Assembly (NCBI GenBank): GCA_937982385.1
Contig: CALJMC010000032.1
Coordinates: 1 to 7,132, forward strand
Reading direction: 5' to 3'
Source: an uncultured Rickettsiales bacterium
GTDB lineage: Bacteria; Pseudomonadota; Alphaproteobacteria; Rickettsiales; UBA998
Length of the DNA stretch: 7,132 bases
Both the position numbers and the translations under genes were made by a program. Of this stretch, positions 1 to 6,589 are shown in pieces. Under the pieces are notes generated by a model. That model was not told where the DNA came from. It did no database searches and saw nothing but the letters and a program-made list of their open reading frames with translations. How positions within the stretch are numbered: the stretch's first letter is position 1; the number at the start of each line of letters is the position of its first letter.

Positions 1-93
1 AGATACAATGTTTAAGAGGTTTGTCATCAACATACCATTGCTCTCCGTGAGGTGTTCAATCATTTTCCAGTAACTATGTGTCCATTGCTGCAC
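1..93 (-). CDS. Possible 5' end of an unrecognised gene, cut by the left window edge
   Basis: A minus-strand reading frame opens with GTG at 93-91, nine bases after AAGGG (107-103), a fair ribosome binding site, and stays open for 31 codons to the window edge. The first part reads VQQWTHSYWKMIEHLT, which looks like real protein. After that the current frame (ESNGMLMTNLLNIVS) is less protein-like, while the neighbouring frame reads GEQWYVDDKPLKHCI. One extra base near the GG at about 47-48 would join the two into a smooth sequence, so this may be a frameshifted gene or a base-call error. I do not recognise the family. It lies downstream of the folP terminator, so it would need its own promoter; I see no clear one. 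Confidence is low because only 31 codons are visible. Confidence 0.3.
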   Translation of the reverse strand, partial: MQQWTHSYWKMIEHLTESNGMLMTNLLNIVS

Positions 94-126
94 TGTAAAA
101 AACCCTTAGCTATCAATCGTTACAAC

Positions 127-143
127 TCTTTCTACATGAAAGA
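127..143. repeat. Small inverted repeat (6-bp arms)
   Basis: TCTTTC (127-132) and GAAAGA (138-143) are perfect complements around the 5-base loop TACAT. The repeat sits between the possible leftmost gene start and the folP terminator. There is no U-tract directly after it on either strand, so it is not an obvious terminator. Its role is unknown. Confidence 0.35.
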
Positions 144-154
144 ACTAATGATAG

Positions 155-166
155 ATTTGCGCAAAT
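155..166. repeat. Perfect 12-bp palindrome
   Basis: ATTTGCGCAAAT reads the same on both strands. It lies just beyond the U-tract of the folP terminator. It could be a dimeric regulator site for the gene running off the left edge, but nothing in the window confirms this and a 12-bp palindrome can arise by chance. Confidence 0.3.
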
Positions 167-170
167 AGTT

Positions 171-194
171 AAAAAAATCCAGCAATCTGCTGAT
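171..194 (-). terminator. Probable rho-independent terminator after folP
   Basis: On the minus strand CAGCA (192-188), a GAT loop and TGCTG (184-180) form a 5-bp stem, extendable by one G-U pair, followed after GA by seven T residues (177-171). It begins about 50 bases after the folP stop codon and is oriented to end the serC-serA-folB-folK-folP transcript. The stem is short, so termination may be incomplete. Confidence 0.55.
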
Positions 195-243
195 CCGTTA
201 ACGAAATAGTAACCTTTTGGTGGTAAATGTGATTTTTTTGCCT

Positions 244-1047
244 CTAAGCGGCGAGCAGCATTTTACGTAATTGTGAGTGCGCTGCCACATCATGCACGCG
301 TAGATAGTTGATATTACACAGCATTAGCATGGATGAAAATGCACAGGTTATCATATCGCGTTTGCCCATATCATCACCGGCGAAAGTCTTGGCGAATGAC
401 TTGCGGGAGTGCCCTATATAGAGTGGAGCGTTAATTTTATCTTTGAGTTGTCCGGCACATGAAACCAGTGTGAGTGATTGCGCCGCGCTTTTCCCAAAGC
501 CAATACCGGGGTCGCAGATGAGCCTTTTTTCATCAATACCTTGTGCACTCAGGCGTTCTTTGGTGTCGATAAACCATGTGGCAATGTCATTAATAATATC
601 GGATGTGCTTGATAATACCACATGTGGGTCGGCAGGTATTGAGAGTGAATGCATCACCACAAGCGGGCAATCGCTCTTTTTTACAGCTTCAATCATTTCA
701 GGGTTTGTGAAGCCTGACACATCATTAATCCAATCTGCACCAACCTCTAGCGCACGGCTAGCCGTTAGTGGGTGACGTGTATCAATACTTATTTTTGCAG
801 GATAGGTTCGCGCCATTGCTGTAATCGCAGGGAGAATAGGAGCGAGACGGGCCCACTCTTCTTCGTGGCTTAATGGCGTGGCGCCGGGACGAGTTGATTC
901 TGCGCCAATATCTAGGATGTCTGCGCCATCTTGTAGAAGTCTCGATGCATGTTTCAAGGCTGCGTCAGGTGCAAAGGCTTCTCCACCATCCGAGAATGAG
1001 TCGGGCGTGATGTTGACGATGCCTGCGAGCTGGGTGTTATGATTCAT
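244..1047 (-). CDS. folP: Dihydropteroate synthase
   Basis: FolP condenses 6-hydroxymethyl-7,8-dihydropterin diphosphate with p-aminobenzoate to give 7,8-dihydropteroate, and is the sulfonamide target; it acts in the cytoplasm. The 267-residue product has the usual length for the family. Visible motifs are GIVNITPDSFSDGG (residues 9-22), DIGAESTRPG (46-55, the second signature), IDTR (88-91), NDVSG (108-112), DPGIGFGKS (179-187), GHSRKSF (212-218, the pterin and sulfa-site loop) and LRVHDVAAH (249-257). All are intact, so the enzyme should be active. The ATG at 1047-1045 overlaps the folK stop codon as ATGA, so translation is probably coupled to FolK. It is the last gene of the operon and is followed by a likely terminator. 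The glmM gene that often neighbours folP in bacteria is not next to it here. Confidence 0.96.
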   Translation of the reverse strand: MNHNTQLAGIVNITPDSFSDGGEAFAPDAALKHASRLLQDGADILDIGAESTRPGATPLSHEEEWARLAPILPAITAMARTYPAKISIDTRHPLTASRALEVGADWINDVSGFTNPEMIEAVKKSDCPLVVMHSLSIPADPHVVLSSTSDIINDIATWFIDTKERLSAQGIDEKRLICDPGIGFGKSAAQSLTLVSCAGQLKDKINAPLYIGHSRKSFAKTFAGDDMGKRDMITCAFSSMLMLCNINYLRVHDVAAHSQLRKMLLAA

Positions 1048-1586
1048 GTACTGAGGGTGATGGTTTTAGGGGATTTTGTCAAATGTTTTGCACCATCACC
1101 AAGCGCATCGAGCATTTGCTCGGCAGTGAGTTCTAAAAAGGGATGCTCCCATGCAGGGGCTATTTCTGCCAGTGGAATTAGAACAAAGTTTCTATCTGCT
1201 ATATGACGGTGAGGAAGTGTTAGCTGATAGGTTTCAATAAGTTTATCTTCGGCGGTTAAAATATCAATGTCAATTTCGCGTGGGCCCCAATGGCCTCGTT
1301 TTACTTTGCCGAGTGATTGTTCAATGATTTGCACATGTTTTAGCATTTCCTGTGGCTCAAGCGGTGAGAAAACAGATAATATGCCATTTAGAAAAGGGAT
1401 ATTCCATTCCTTGGGTGCCCCATCAGGCAGCATTGCCGGGCTACTATATAATGAAGATATTTTAGCTTTGGTCAGTGAGAGTGTGTCATTGCTTAGCATC
1501 AGGTTGACAGCCTGCTGAATATTATCCGCACGCTCCCCAACATTGCTGCCAAGGCCGAAGAGATAATGCATGCTGCGCTTAGCCAT
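1044..1586 (-). CDS. folK: 2-amino-4-hydroxy-6-hydroxymethyldihydropteridine pyrophosphokinase
   Basis: FolK transfers pyrophosphate from ATP to 6-hydroxymethyl-7,8-dihydropterin, making the FolP substrate. The 180-residue product shows the N-terminal GLGSNVGER (11-19), the family signature RGHWGPREIDIDIL (97-110) with the Asp pair that binds magnesium, and LPHRHIADRNFVLIPLAEIAP (124-144, given here as landmarks L124 to P144). Between the first helix and FLN (65-67) there is a longer loop, PDGAPKEWNIP, than in the E. coli enzyme; I recall similar loops in FolK domains fused to FolP in some other bacteria. The ATG at 1586-1584 overlaps the end of folB by 8 bases; AGAAGG lies 11 bases upstream inside folB. 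A second ATG at codon 6 is possible but has a weaker ribosome binding site. The stop codon overlaps the folP start. Confidence 0.94.
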   Translation of the reverse strand: MAKRSMHYLFGLGSNVGERADNIQQAVNLMLSNDTLSLTKAKISSLYSSPAMLPDGAPKEWNIPFLNGILSVFSPLEPQEMLKHVQIIEQSLGKVKRGHWGPREIDIDILTAEDKLIETYQLTLPHRHIADRNFVLIPLAEIAPAWEHPFLELTAEQMLDALGDGAKHLTKSPKTITLST

Positions 1587-1989
1587 GAATCAGCACACCT
1601 TCTGGCAAGTTAGTGTGCACAAAGCTCGCAGAGCGAATAGTGTAGGTGACGGGGATGTCAAGCTTATCGAGCTTTATCCAAACATAAGGATGTTGCTCTT
1701 CGCCAAGTACAGCATTGATATGGATTTGTATTTCTTTAAACAAAGCATGCACTAAATGTTCGATAAAACGAAACTCACCATTAGAAACCACATTATGTAA
1801 ATGACGCGAGAGTTTGTCATAGCATAAGAAGGTGCCGTTATCTTCGGCAGCAACATTTGGTGAGTTTTGATAGAAAAATTTGCACGTGAGAGCGACGCGC
1901 TGGGTATTGACGCGCTCTTCAGAAAACTCACCAAGTCGAACGTTTAGTTCTAACTCATTAATGCTAAGAATATCTGAGTAACGCGTCAT
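1579..1989 (-). CDS. folB: Dihydroneopterin aldolase (FolB family)
   Basis: FolB cleaves 7,8-dihydroneopterin to 6-hydroxymethyl-7,8-dihydropterin and glycolaldehyde, feeding FolK. The 136-residue product is divergent but keeps the family pattern: VRLGEFSEERVNTQ (17-30, the region of the conserved Glu), CYDKL (56-60, with the active-site Tyr57), FRFIEHL (73-79, with the pterin-anchoring Glu77) and WIKLDKLDIP (104-113, where Lys109 best matches the catalytic lysine). The family usually ends near 120 residues; here about 12 extra residues follow the last strand, partly because the gene runs into folK. It begins 9 bases after the serA stop, with AGGGGA at 2000-1995 and a 5-base spacer before ATG. 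The context next to folK and folP supports the call. A FolX-like epimerase activity cannot be excluded from sequence alone. Confidence 0.87.
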   Translation of the reverse strand: MTRYSDILSINELELNVRLGEFSEERVNTQRVALTCKFFYQNSPNVAAEDNGTFLCYDKLSRHLHNVVSNGEFRFIEHLVHALFKEIQIHINAVLGEEQHPYVWIKLDKLDIPVTYTIRSASFVHTNLPEGVLIHG

Positions 1990-1994
1990 ATTAA

Positions 1995-2000
1995 TCCCCT
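1995..2000 (-). promoter_or_regulatory. Ribosome binding site of folB overlapping the serA stop codon
   Basis: AGGGGA (2000-1995) lies five bases before the folB ATG and shares two bases with the serA TAG (2001-1999). Ribosomes ending serA would stop directly on this site, which suggests translational coupling from the serine gene to the folate genes. Confidence 0.6.
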
Positions 2001-3573
2001 AGAATTTCAACAATACGGCCTGTTTCACACTTGGTAGTTTTTCAATGGCTGCAACATCATCTGCTGATGCTGGGCTATCAATATGTACCAATGCCACGGC
2101 ATCGCCATTATCGTTGTTACGTCCCAAATGGAAATTTGCAATGTTGATTTTAGCGGCGCCAAGTAATTGACCCAAATCACCAATTAAACCGGGCTTATCT
2201 TCATTATTCACATAAAGCATATGCTCACCCAATGTCGCTTCAAGCTGTGTGCCGTGAACCTCCACAAGGTGCGGTTCATTACCGAAGAGCGTACCTGATA
2301 TGGTGCGTGTGCGGTTATCAGTTTTTACGATGATACGCATAAGGCTTTGATAATTTCCTTCACGCTCGCGTTTGGTTTCGCTAATATTGATGTTACGTTC
2401 TTTTGCCACCACAGGTGCATTGACCATGTTGACATTGTCTATCAGTGGCGCCAAAATGCCCATCACTGCTACAGAAGTCAGTGGTTTGGTGTTGAGAGTA
2501 GAAATTTTTCCTTCATATTCAATGGTGATGTCGGTCAAGCCATGTTCAGTTAATTGACCTGAGAACGAACCGAGCTGCTCAGCAAGTTTAAGGTAGGGCT
2601 TTAACTTCACTGCATCTTCAGCCGAAACAGACGCCATGTTCAGCGCGTTAGTTACTGTGCCATTATTCAAATAGTCTGACATTTGCTCAGCCACCTGCAC
2701 AGCTACGTTCTCTTGTGCTTCAGAGGTGGAAGCGCCAAGGTGAGGGGTGCAGACAACATTATCATTGCCAAAGAGTGCGTTTTCTTTTGCTGGCTCTTCA
2801 GCGAACACATCGAGTGCTGCGCCTGCAATATCGCCGGCATCAAGCGCTGCTTTAAGAGCAGCCTCATCAATGAGTCCACCACGCGCGCAATTGACGATAC
2901 GTACAGATTTTTTGCATTTAGCCAAATTTTCTTTGCCGAGAATGCCACGTGTTGTGTCTGTGAGCGGTGTATGCAGTGAGATAAAGTCAGCGCGTTTTAA
3001 TAGTTCGTCTAGTTCAACTTTTTGAATGTTGAGTTCTTGCGCGCGCTCTTCAGAAAGGAATGGGTCATAGCCCACAACTTTCATTTTTAAGCCTTGTGCA
3101 CGATCAGCAACAATAGAACCAATGTTACCGCAGCCGATAAGGCCGAGTGTTTTACCTGTCACTTCAACACCCATAAAGCGGCTCTTCTCCCATTTACCTT
3201 GATGAGTCGATTCGCTTGCTTGTGGAATTTGACGTGCTACGGACATCATCATTGAAATCGCATGTTCTGCCGTTGTTACTGAATTACCGAAAGGTGTGTT
3301 CATCACAACAACGCCGCGACCTGTTGCCGCTGGGATATCCACATTGTCCACACCAATACCGGCACGTCCAACGACTTTCAGATTTTTTGCAGACTTCATT
3401 ATATCTTCAGTTACCTTAGTTGCCGAGCGAATCGCCAACCCATCATAATCACCGATACAGGCTTTTAGCTCATCAGGTGTCATGCCAACCTTAACATCAC
3501 ATTCAATGCCCTGCGCTTTGAAGATTTCTGCTGCTTGTGGCCCTAGTTTGTCGCTTATCAGTACTTTTGGCAT
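1999..3573 (-). CDS. serA: D-3-phosphoglycerate dehydrogenase, long three-domain type
   Basis: SerA oxidises 3-phosphoglycerate to 3-phosphohydroxypyruvate with NAD+, the first step of serine synthesis. The 524-residue length matches the long class (as in Mycobacterium), with substrate, nucleotide, intervening (ASB) and ACT domains. The substrate domain holds RAGIGVDNVD (70-79). The Rossmann motif GCGNIG is at 147-152, followed by YDPF (169-172), where the Asp favours NAD over NADP. Catalytic residues are visible as Arg231 in NCARGG, Glu260 in FAEEP and His278 in TPHLGAST. The ASB domain spans about 320-440 and the ACT domain about 452-524, including DKPGLIGDLGQLLG and INIANFHLGR, a likely serine feedback site. 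It starts 43 bases after serC; AAGGA lies about 13 bases upstream, farther than ideal. Confidence 0.97.
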   Translation of the reverse strand: MPKVLISDKLGPQAAEIFKAQGIECDVKVGMTPDELKACIGDYDGLAIRSATKVTEDIMKSAKNLKVVGRAGIGVDNVDIPAATGRGVVVMNTPFGNSVTTAEHAISMMMSVARQIPQASESTHQGKWEKSRFMGVEVTGKTLGLIGCGNIGSIVADRAQGLKMKVVGYDPFLSEERAQELNIQKVELDELLKRADFISLHTPLTDTTRGILGKENLAKCKKSVRIVNCARGGLIDEAALKAALDAGDIAGAALDVFAEEPAKENALFGNDNVVCTPHLGASTSEAQENVAVQVAEQMSDYLNNGTVTNALNMASVSAEDAVKLKPYLKLAEQLGSFSGQLTEHGLTDITIEYEGKISTLNTKPLTSVAVMGILAPLIDNVNMVNAPVVAKERNINISETKREREGNYQSLMRIIVKTDNRTRTISGTLFGNEPHLVEVHGTQLEATLGEHMLYVNNEDKPGLIGDLGQLLGAAKINIANFHLGRNNDNGDAVALVHIDSPASADDVAAIEKLPSVKQAVLLKF

Positions 3574-3616
3574 GATGGTCGTTTCGTCCTTATATTAGAT
3601 GAGTTGTTAGAATATG

Positions 3617-4795
3617 TTATGCAGCGACTTGCTGCTCCTTTTGCATGTTATACGCCCAATTGAGCCATGGAAGCAAGGCTTCAATGTCAGAAGTTTCGAC
3701 TGTGGCGCCACCCCAAATACGGAAACCCGTTGGCGCATCACGATAAGCACCAATATCATAGGCAATATCTTCCGCGTCGAGGGTTTTGGCCATGGATTTT
3801 GCAATCGCTGCTTGCTCGTCATCTGATTGACCCGTGAACCATGGGTCCACTACTTTTAGGCAGATGGAGGTTGATGAACATGTTGCTTTTGATTCTGCCA
3901 AGAAGTCTACCCAGTCTGTCTGTGCGACCCATGTGCTTAGTGCGGCAAGGTTTGCTTGCGTGCGTTTTTGCAGGGCAGGGAGCCCGCCAATTGACGTTGC
4001 CCAATCAAGTCCATCAAGCGCATCTTCAACGGCTAACATTGAGGGTGTGTTGATTGTTGCGCCTTTGAAAATGCCATCGATAAGTTTGCCACCTTTGGTG
4101 AGGCGGAAAATTTTAGGCAGGGGCCATGATGGTGTGTAGCTTTCCAAACGAGCAACGGCACGAGGAGAGAGTGCAATCATTCCATGAGCCGCTTCGCCGC
4201 CCATCACTTTTTGCCATGACCACGTGGTTACGTCTAATTTGTCCCATGGCATTTCCATCGCAAAGACTGCCGACGTTGCGTCACAGAGTGTTAGCCCTTT
4301 GCGGTCTGATGCAATCCAATCACCATTTGGCACGCAGACGCCTGAGGTTGTTCCGTTCCATGCAAATACGACATCACGATCGCAATCAACTGCAGATAGG
4401 TCTGGCAGCTTGCCATAGTCAGCATTCATATGACGGACGTCATCCAGCTTGAGTTGTTTGGTGATATCGGAAACCCAACCTGAGCTGAAGCTTTCCCAGC
4501 TTAATGCATCAACGCCACGTTCTCCAAGCATTGTCCACATCGCCATTTCAAAAGCGCCGGTGTCAGATGCTGGCACGATACCAATTTTATAGTCAGCAGG
4601 AATGCCAAGCACGTCACGGCTTTTCTCAATCACATCAACGAGCTTTTGTTTGCCAATAGCAGCACGGTGAGAGCGACCAAGCGCAGCGTCTTTCAGTGCA
4701 TCAAGGCTCCAATTTGGGCGTTTAGCGCAAGGGCCAGATGAAAAATTAGGGTTATTAGGGCGAGTGGTTGGCTTAGACGTCATGAGTTTTTCCAT
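3617..4795 (-). CDS. serC: Phosphoserine aminotransferase (alphaproteobacterial/Methanosarcina class)
   Basis: SerC is a PLP enzyme that transfers the amino group of glutamate to 3-phosphohydroxypyruvate, giving phosphoserine; many SerC proteins also act in pyridoxal phosphate synthesis. The 392-residue product begins with the class hallmark NFSSGPCAKRP (17-27), followed by VPASDTGAFEMAMW (74-87), WNGTTSG (146-152), CDATSAVFAM (171-180, Asp172 contacts the PLP nitrogen), SWQKVMGGEAAHGM (193-206, with Lys196 as the Schiff-base lysine) and TINTPSML (247-254). This is not the shorter E. coli type. Two starts are possible: ATG at 4795 has no visible ribosome binding site, whereas ATG at 4783 (MTSKPTTRP) has GGA seven bases upstream and matches the usual N-terminus, so the protein may really be 388 residues. 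It is the first gene of the compact serine-folate run. Confidence 0.95.
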   Translation of the reverse strand: MEKLMTSKPTTRPNNPNFSSGPCAKRPNWSLDALKDAALGRSHRAAIGKQKLVDVIEKSRDVLGIPADYKIGIVPASDTGAFEMAMWTMLGERGVDALSWESFSSGWVSDITKQLKLDDVRHMNADYGKLPDLSAVDCDRDVVFAWNGTTSGVCVPNGDWIASDRKGLTLCDATSAVFAMEMPWDKLDVTTWSWQKVMGGEAAHGMIALSPRAVARLESYTPSWPLPKIFRLTKGGKLIDGIFKGATINTPSMLAVEDALDGLDWATSIGGLPALQKRTQANLAALSTWVAQTDWVDFLAESKATCSSTSICLKVVDPWFTGQSDDEQAAIAKSMAKTLDAEDIAYDIGAYRDAPTGFRIWGGATVETSDIEALLPWLNWAYNMQKEQQVAA

Positions 4796-4821
4796 TGAAG
4801 ATATGTTGAAATAAGGCAGCC

Positions 4822-4852
4822 ATTATGTAGCGCTCCACACATATATATGCAA
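4822..4852 (-). promoter_or_regulatory. Weak candidate promoter with internal dyad upstream of serC
   Basis: On the minus strand TTGCAT (4852-4847) and TACATAAT (4829-4822) are separated by 17 bases, about 27 to 39 bases ahead of the two possible serC starts. Match to sigma-70 consensus is only partial. Within the stretch, TATGT (4824-4828) and ACATA (4839-4843) are inverted arms that enclose the palindrome AGCGCT (4829-4834), an arrangement a repressor could use. The main support is position: this is the only gap of note before the five-gene run. Confidence 0.25.
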
Positions 4853-4884
4853 AGGAAAAATAGAGAATTTAAGGTATTTTTATA

Positions 4885-5415
4885 TTAACGGTTATGTTCG
4901 TGGTTACTGCTGGTGTGCGATGGTGAATCAGGGCATTCAATTTCCGCATTTTTATCATCATGATTATATATAATTTCACATTCTATGTTCATAATGCGTT
5001 GCCAATCCGAACCGTGCGTTGGACTATGTGTTTCTATTACTTCTTTCAGACTGGTATCAATGGTGCTATGTACGATTTCACTACTACCAATACGAACAGA
5101 ATCTCTTTTGCCTTCTTTCGCATTTTTTATATCGTCTTCTTTGAAGCTGGGATCAATTCCGAGTTTATTATATGCAGCGGTTAGTTGTTCTTCTAATGCA
5201 ACCAGTTGCTGCGTATTCTCATTTACTGAGAAAGAGAAAATGCCTTCTTTCCTAGTGTCGTATGTGTGGCGCAGCTCATGCGTTATGATTCCAGTAAGTT
5301 GTGTTGCTTCATATTTCTCCAAAACGTCATTTGGAAGTATAAGGACATCAAATAATTGTGGGTAGGCGAAACTTTGGTTGGAGCCTTTATCAGTAATGCC
5401 AATAAGTTGCGGCAA
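4885..5415 (-). CDS. Putative zinc metallopeptidase, M48-like, C-terminal part of a frameshifted gene
   Basis: This open frame of 176 residues can only start at TTG (5415-5413), and its frame continues upstream as THEQLES, so it is probably the tail of a longer gene rather than a complete one. It carries HELRH (residues 47-51), an HExxH zinc motif, preceded by NQSFAYPQLFDVLILPNDV and LTGIIT, which follow the M48 layout of a buried strand, a helix and then the zinc helix. VALEEQLTAAYNKLGIDP (72-89) may supply the third zinc ligand as Glu, although it lies closer to HExxH than usual. The later THGSDWQRI resembles the THPP..ERI segment seen near the end of M48 domains. No signal peptide or membrane segment is visible, so it would be cytoplasmic. 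M48 is my inference from pattern; another HExxH family is possible. Substrate is unknown. Confidence 0.6.
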   Translation of the reverse strand: MPQLIGITDKGSNQSFAYPQLFDVLILPNDVLEKYEATQLTGIITHELRHTYDTRKEGIFSFSVNENTQQLVALEEQLTAAYNKLGIDPSFKEDDIKNAKEGKRDSVRIGSSEIVHSTIDTSLKEVIETHSPTHGSDWQRIMNIECEIIYNHDDKNAEIECPDSPSHTSSNHEHNR

Positions 5416-5740
5416 ACTTTCTAGCTGCTCATGTGTGGGGAAGTGTTATATTGCTCCAATGCACTTTGAGGCAGCGTGTGTAATGGGTGGTTTTCAGGAA
5501 GAATACTTACGAACATTTCATCTTTTATAGTGGGAGCAATATCAATTCTTAATAGCTGATTAGCAGAAGGTTCTGGGCGTATTTTTCAACTTCTTTAAAA
5601 AAACTTCCTGCAGAATTTTCAATTCTTCTGGCGATGTCCAGTTAATCTGAATGCCATTTTCTATAACATATGCCAGTTTCTTCTCATCACCGCCAATGCG
5701 TGAGATGATATTCTGTAGTGCTGTGTCATTTAACTCTGTC
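5416..5740 (-). pseudogene. N-terminal part of the metallopeptidase gene, split by frameshifts
   Basis: This stretch is coding-like but in changing frames. From 5736 to about 5598 one frame reads ELNDTALQNIISRIGGDEKK and continues LAYVIENGIQINW to LQEV, then stops at 5562-5560. From about 5575 to 5432 a second frame reads PSANQLLRIDIAPTIKDEMF on to ALEQYNTSP and stops at 5423-5421, after which the C-terminal frame takes over. Two routes restore it. One is three missing bases: at the run of seven T (minus strand, 5603-5597), near 5575-5571, and at CCCC (5440-5437). The other replaces the first two with a single extra A near 5586-5582. Rejoined, the product would have roughly 285 residues. No in-frame ATG, GTG or TTG is visible at the N-terminus. 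True gene decay and base-call errors in homopolymers fit equally well. Confidence 0.6.
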
Positions 5741-5785
5741 CTTTTCTTAGTATAGCAGCTAATTGTTAAGGAATGATGAGAGTGT

Positions 5786-6541
5786 TTAAGTGATTAGTGC
5801 AGAGAGTGTATCACCTAAGAGCTTCAACTCTTCTTCGCCTGACATGCGGTGGTCGGCATCTTTTAAATAGTGGATTTGGGTGTTGGTTGAGGCTATGTTA
5901 TTGGCGATGGTTTGAGCGGTTTGCCACGGCACGTCATCATCCTTCATACCTTGCAGTAGGCGGACGGGGCATGTGATGCCTAGTTTCTCAGGCTTGTTCA
6001 TCAGACATTGGGTTTTACCGTCTTCAATGAGTGCTTTGGTTATGGAGTAGGGCTCGTCTCCATAACAATTTGGCACGTAAGTAACACCGTTTTTTATTAT
6101 TTCGGATCGCTGTTCATCTGAGAGGTAGTTGTCCCACATTGTAAGGGTGAAGTCGGGTGCTGCGGCGATGCCTATAAGTGACTGTATTCTCATTTTTATA
6201 CGAGTGTCGAGTGCGGCATGAAGTGCAATCCAACCGCCCATGCTTGATCCTATTAAGAGTAATTTATGTTCAGTTAGCTGTTCAATTAGTTCAATGGCGC
6301 CGTTTTTCCATCTGCCAATCGTGCCATCTTTGAAGTTTCCTGATGATTCTCCGTGCCCATGATAATCGAACCGCAAAAAGCTATGTCCGCGTGTCTTGGC
6401 GTATTCCTCTAAATAGAGCGCTTTGCTGCCTTGCATGTCTGACATAAAACCGCCAAGAAACACAATGGTCGGCTTGGAGCCGTCATTTTTGTGGTATGCA
6501 AGCCTATCGCCGGTTGATGTCGTAAAAAAAGAAGGGTTCAT
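5786..6541 (-). CDS. Alpha/beta hydrolase, ABHD10-like serine hydrolase
   Basis: The 251-residue product is a compact alpha/beta hydrolase without signal peptide, so cytoplasmic. FLGGFMSDMQGSKA (28-41) holds the oxyanion loop; FDYHGHGESSG (58-68) is the conserved turn; GSSMGG (98-103) is the nucleophile elbow with Ser100; GMKDDDVPW (198-206) supplies the acid, probably Asp201; and DADHR (228-232) supplies His231, so the triad is complete. The pattern around DGTIGRW (72-78) and IEDGK is that of bacterial relatives of ABHD10, a thioesterase and depalmitoylase in mitochondria; the bacterial substrate is not known. The start at 6541 fits the family N-terminus, but no good ribosome binding site precedes it: the nearest AGGAG lies about 33 bases upstream. 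It is 45 bases ahead of the broken peptidase on the same strand and divergent from the glycosyltransferase. Confidence 0.88.
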   Translation of the reverse strand: MNPSFFTTSTGDRLAYHKNDGSKPTIVFLGGFMSDMQGSKALYLEEYAKTRGHSFLRFDYHGHGESSGNFKDGTIGRWKNGAIELIEQLTEHKLLLIGSSMGGWIALHAALDTRIKMRIQSLIGIAAAPDFTLTMWDNYLSDEQRSEIIKNGVTYVPNCYGDEPYSITKALIEDGKTQCLMNKPEKLGITCPVRLLQGMKDDDVPWQTAQTIANNIASTNTQIHYLKDADHRMSGEEELKLLGDTLSALIT

Positions 6542-6573
6542 ATGCAGAAAATGGTTGGAGTTTGATTATTTAT

Positions 6574-6589
6574 CTCCTATCAAAGGAGG
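6574..6589 (+). promoter_or_regulatory. Ribosome binding site of the glycosyltransferase, buried in a hairpin and unusually close to ATG
   Basis: AAAGGAGG (6582-6589) is a near-perfect Shine-Dalgarno sequence but leaves a single base before ATG (6591), where five to nine is normal. CTCCT (6574-6578) and AGGAG (6584-6588) are perfect complements around ATCAA, so the mRNA could hide the site in a 5-bp hairpin. Both features would lower translation, or the real start could be elsewhere. Confidence 0.5.

Noticed and set aside
443..775. Plus-strand open frame of 110 codons inside folP
   Set aside because: It is antisense to folP, with no recognisable motif and no convincing ribosome binding site.
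2703..2979. Overlapping open frames on both strands inside serA
   Set aside because: They fall over the catalytic region of serA and give low-complexity, motif-free translations.
3834..4139. Plus-strand open frame of 101 codons inside serC
   Set aside because: It is antisense to a clear, motif-complete serC and its translation has no family character; it is a shadow of serC codon use.
4796..4884. Riboswitch or attenuator leader ahead of serC
   Set aside because: The gap is under 90 bases, AT-rich and lacks the paired helices, leader peptide or terminator-antiterminator pair such elements need.
4885..5785. Toxin-antitoxin, phage or mobile-element cargo around the metallopeptidase
   Set aside because: No integrase, transposase, terminal repeats, direct repeats or tRNA are visible, and the pieces read as one ordinary peptidase gene.
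5741..5785. Terminator between the hydrolase and the peptidase fragment
   Set aside because: Only short TAG/CTA or TTAG/CTAA pairings are present, with no stable GC stem or U-tract.
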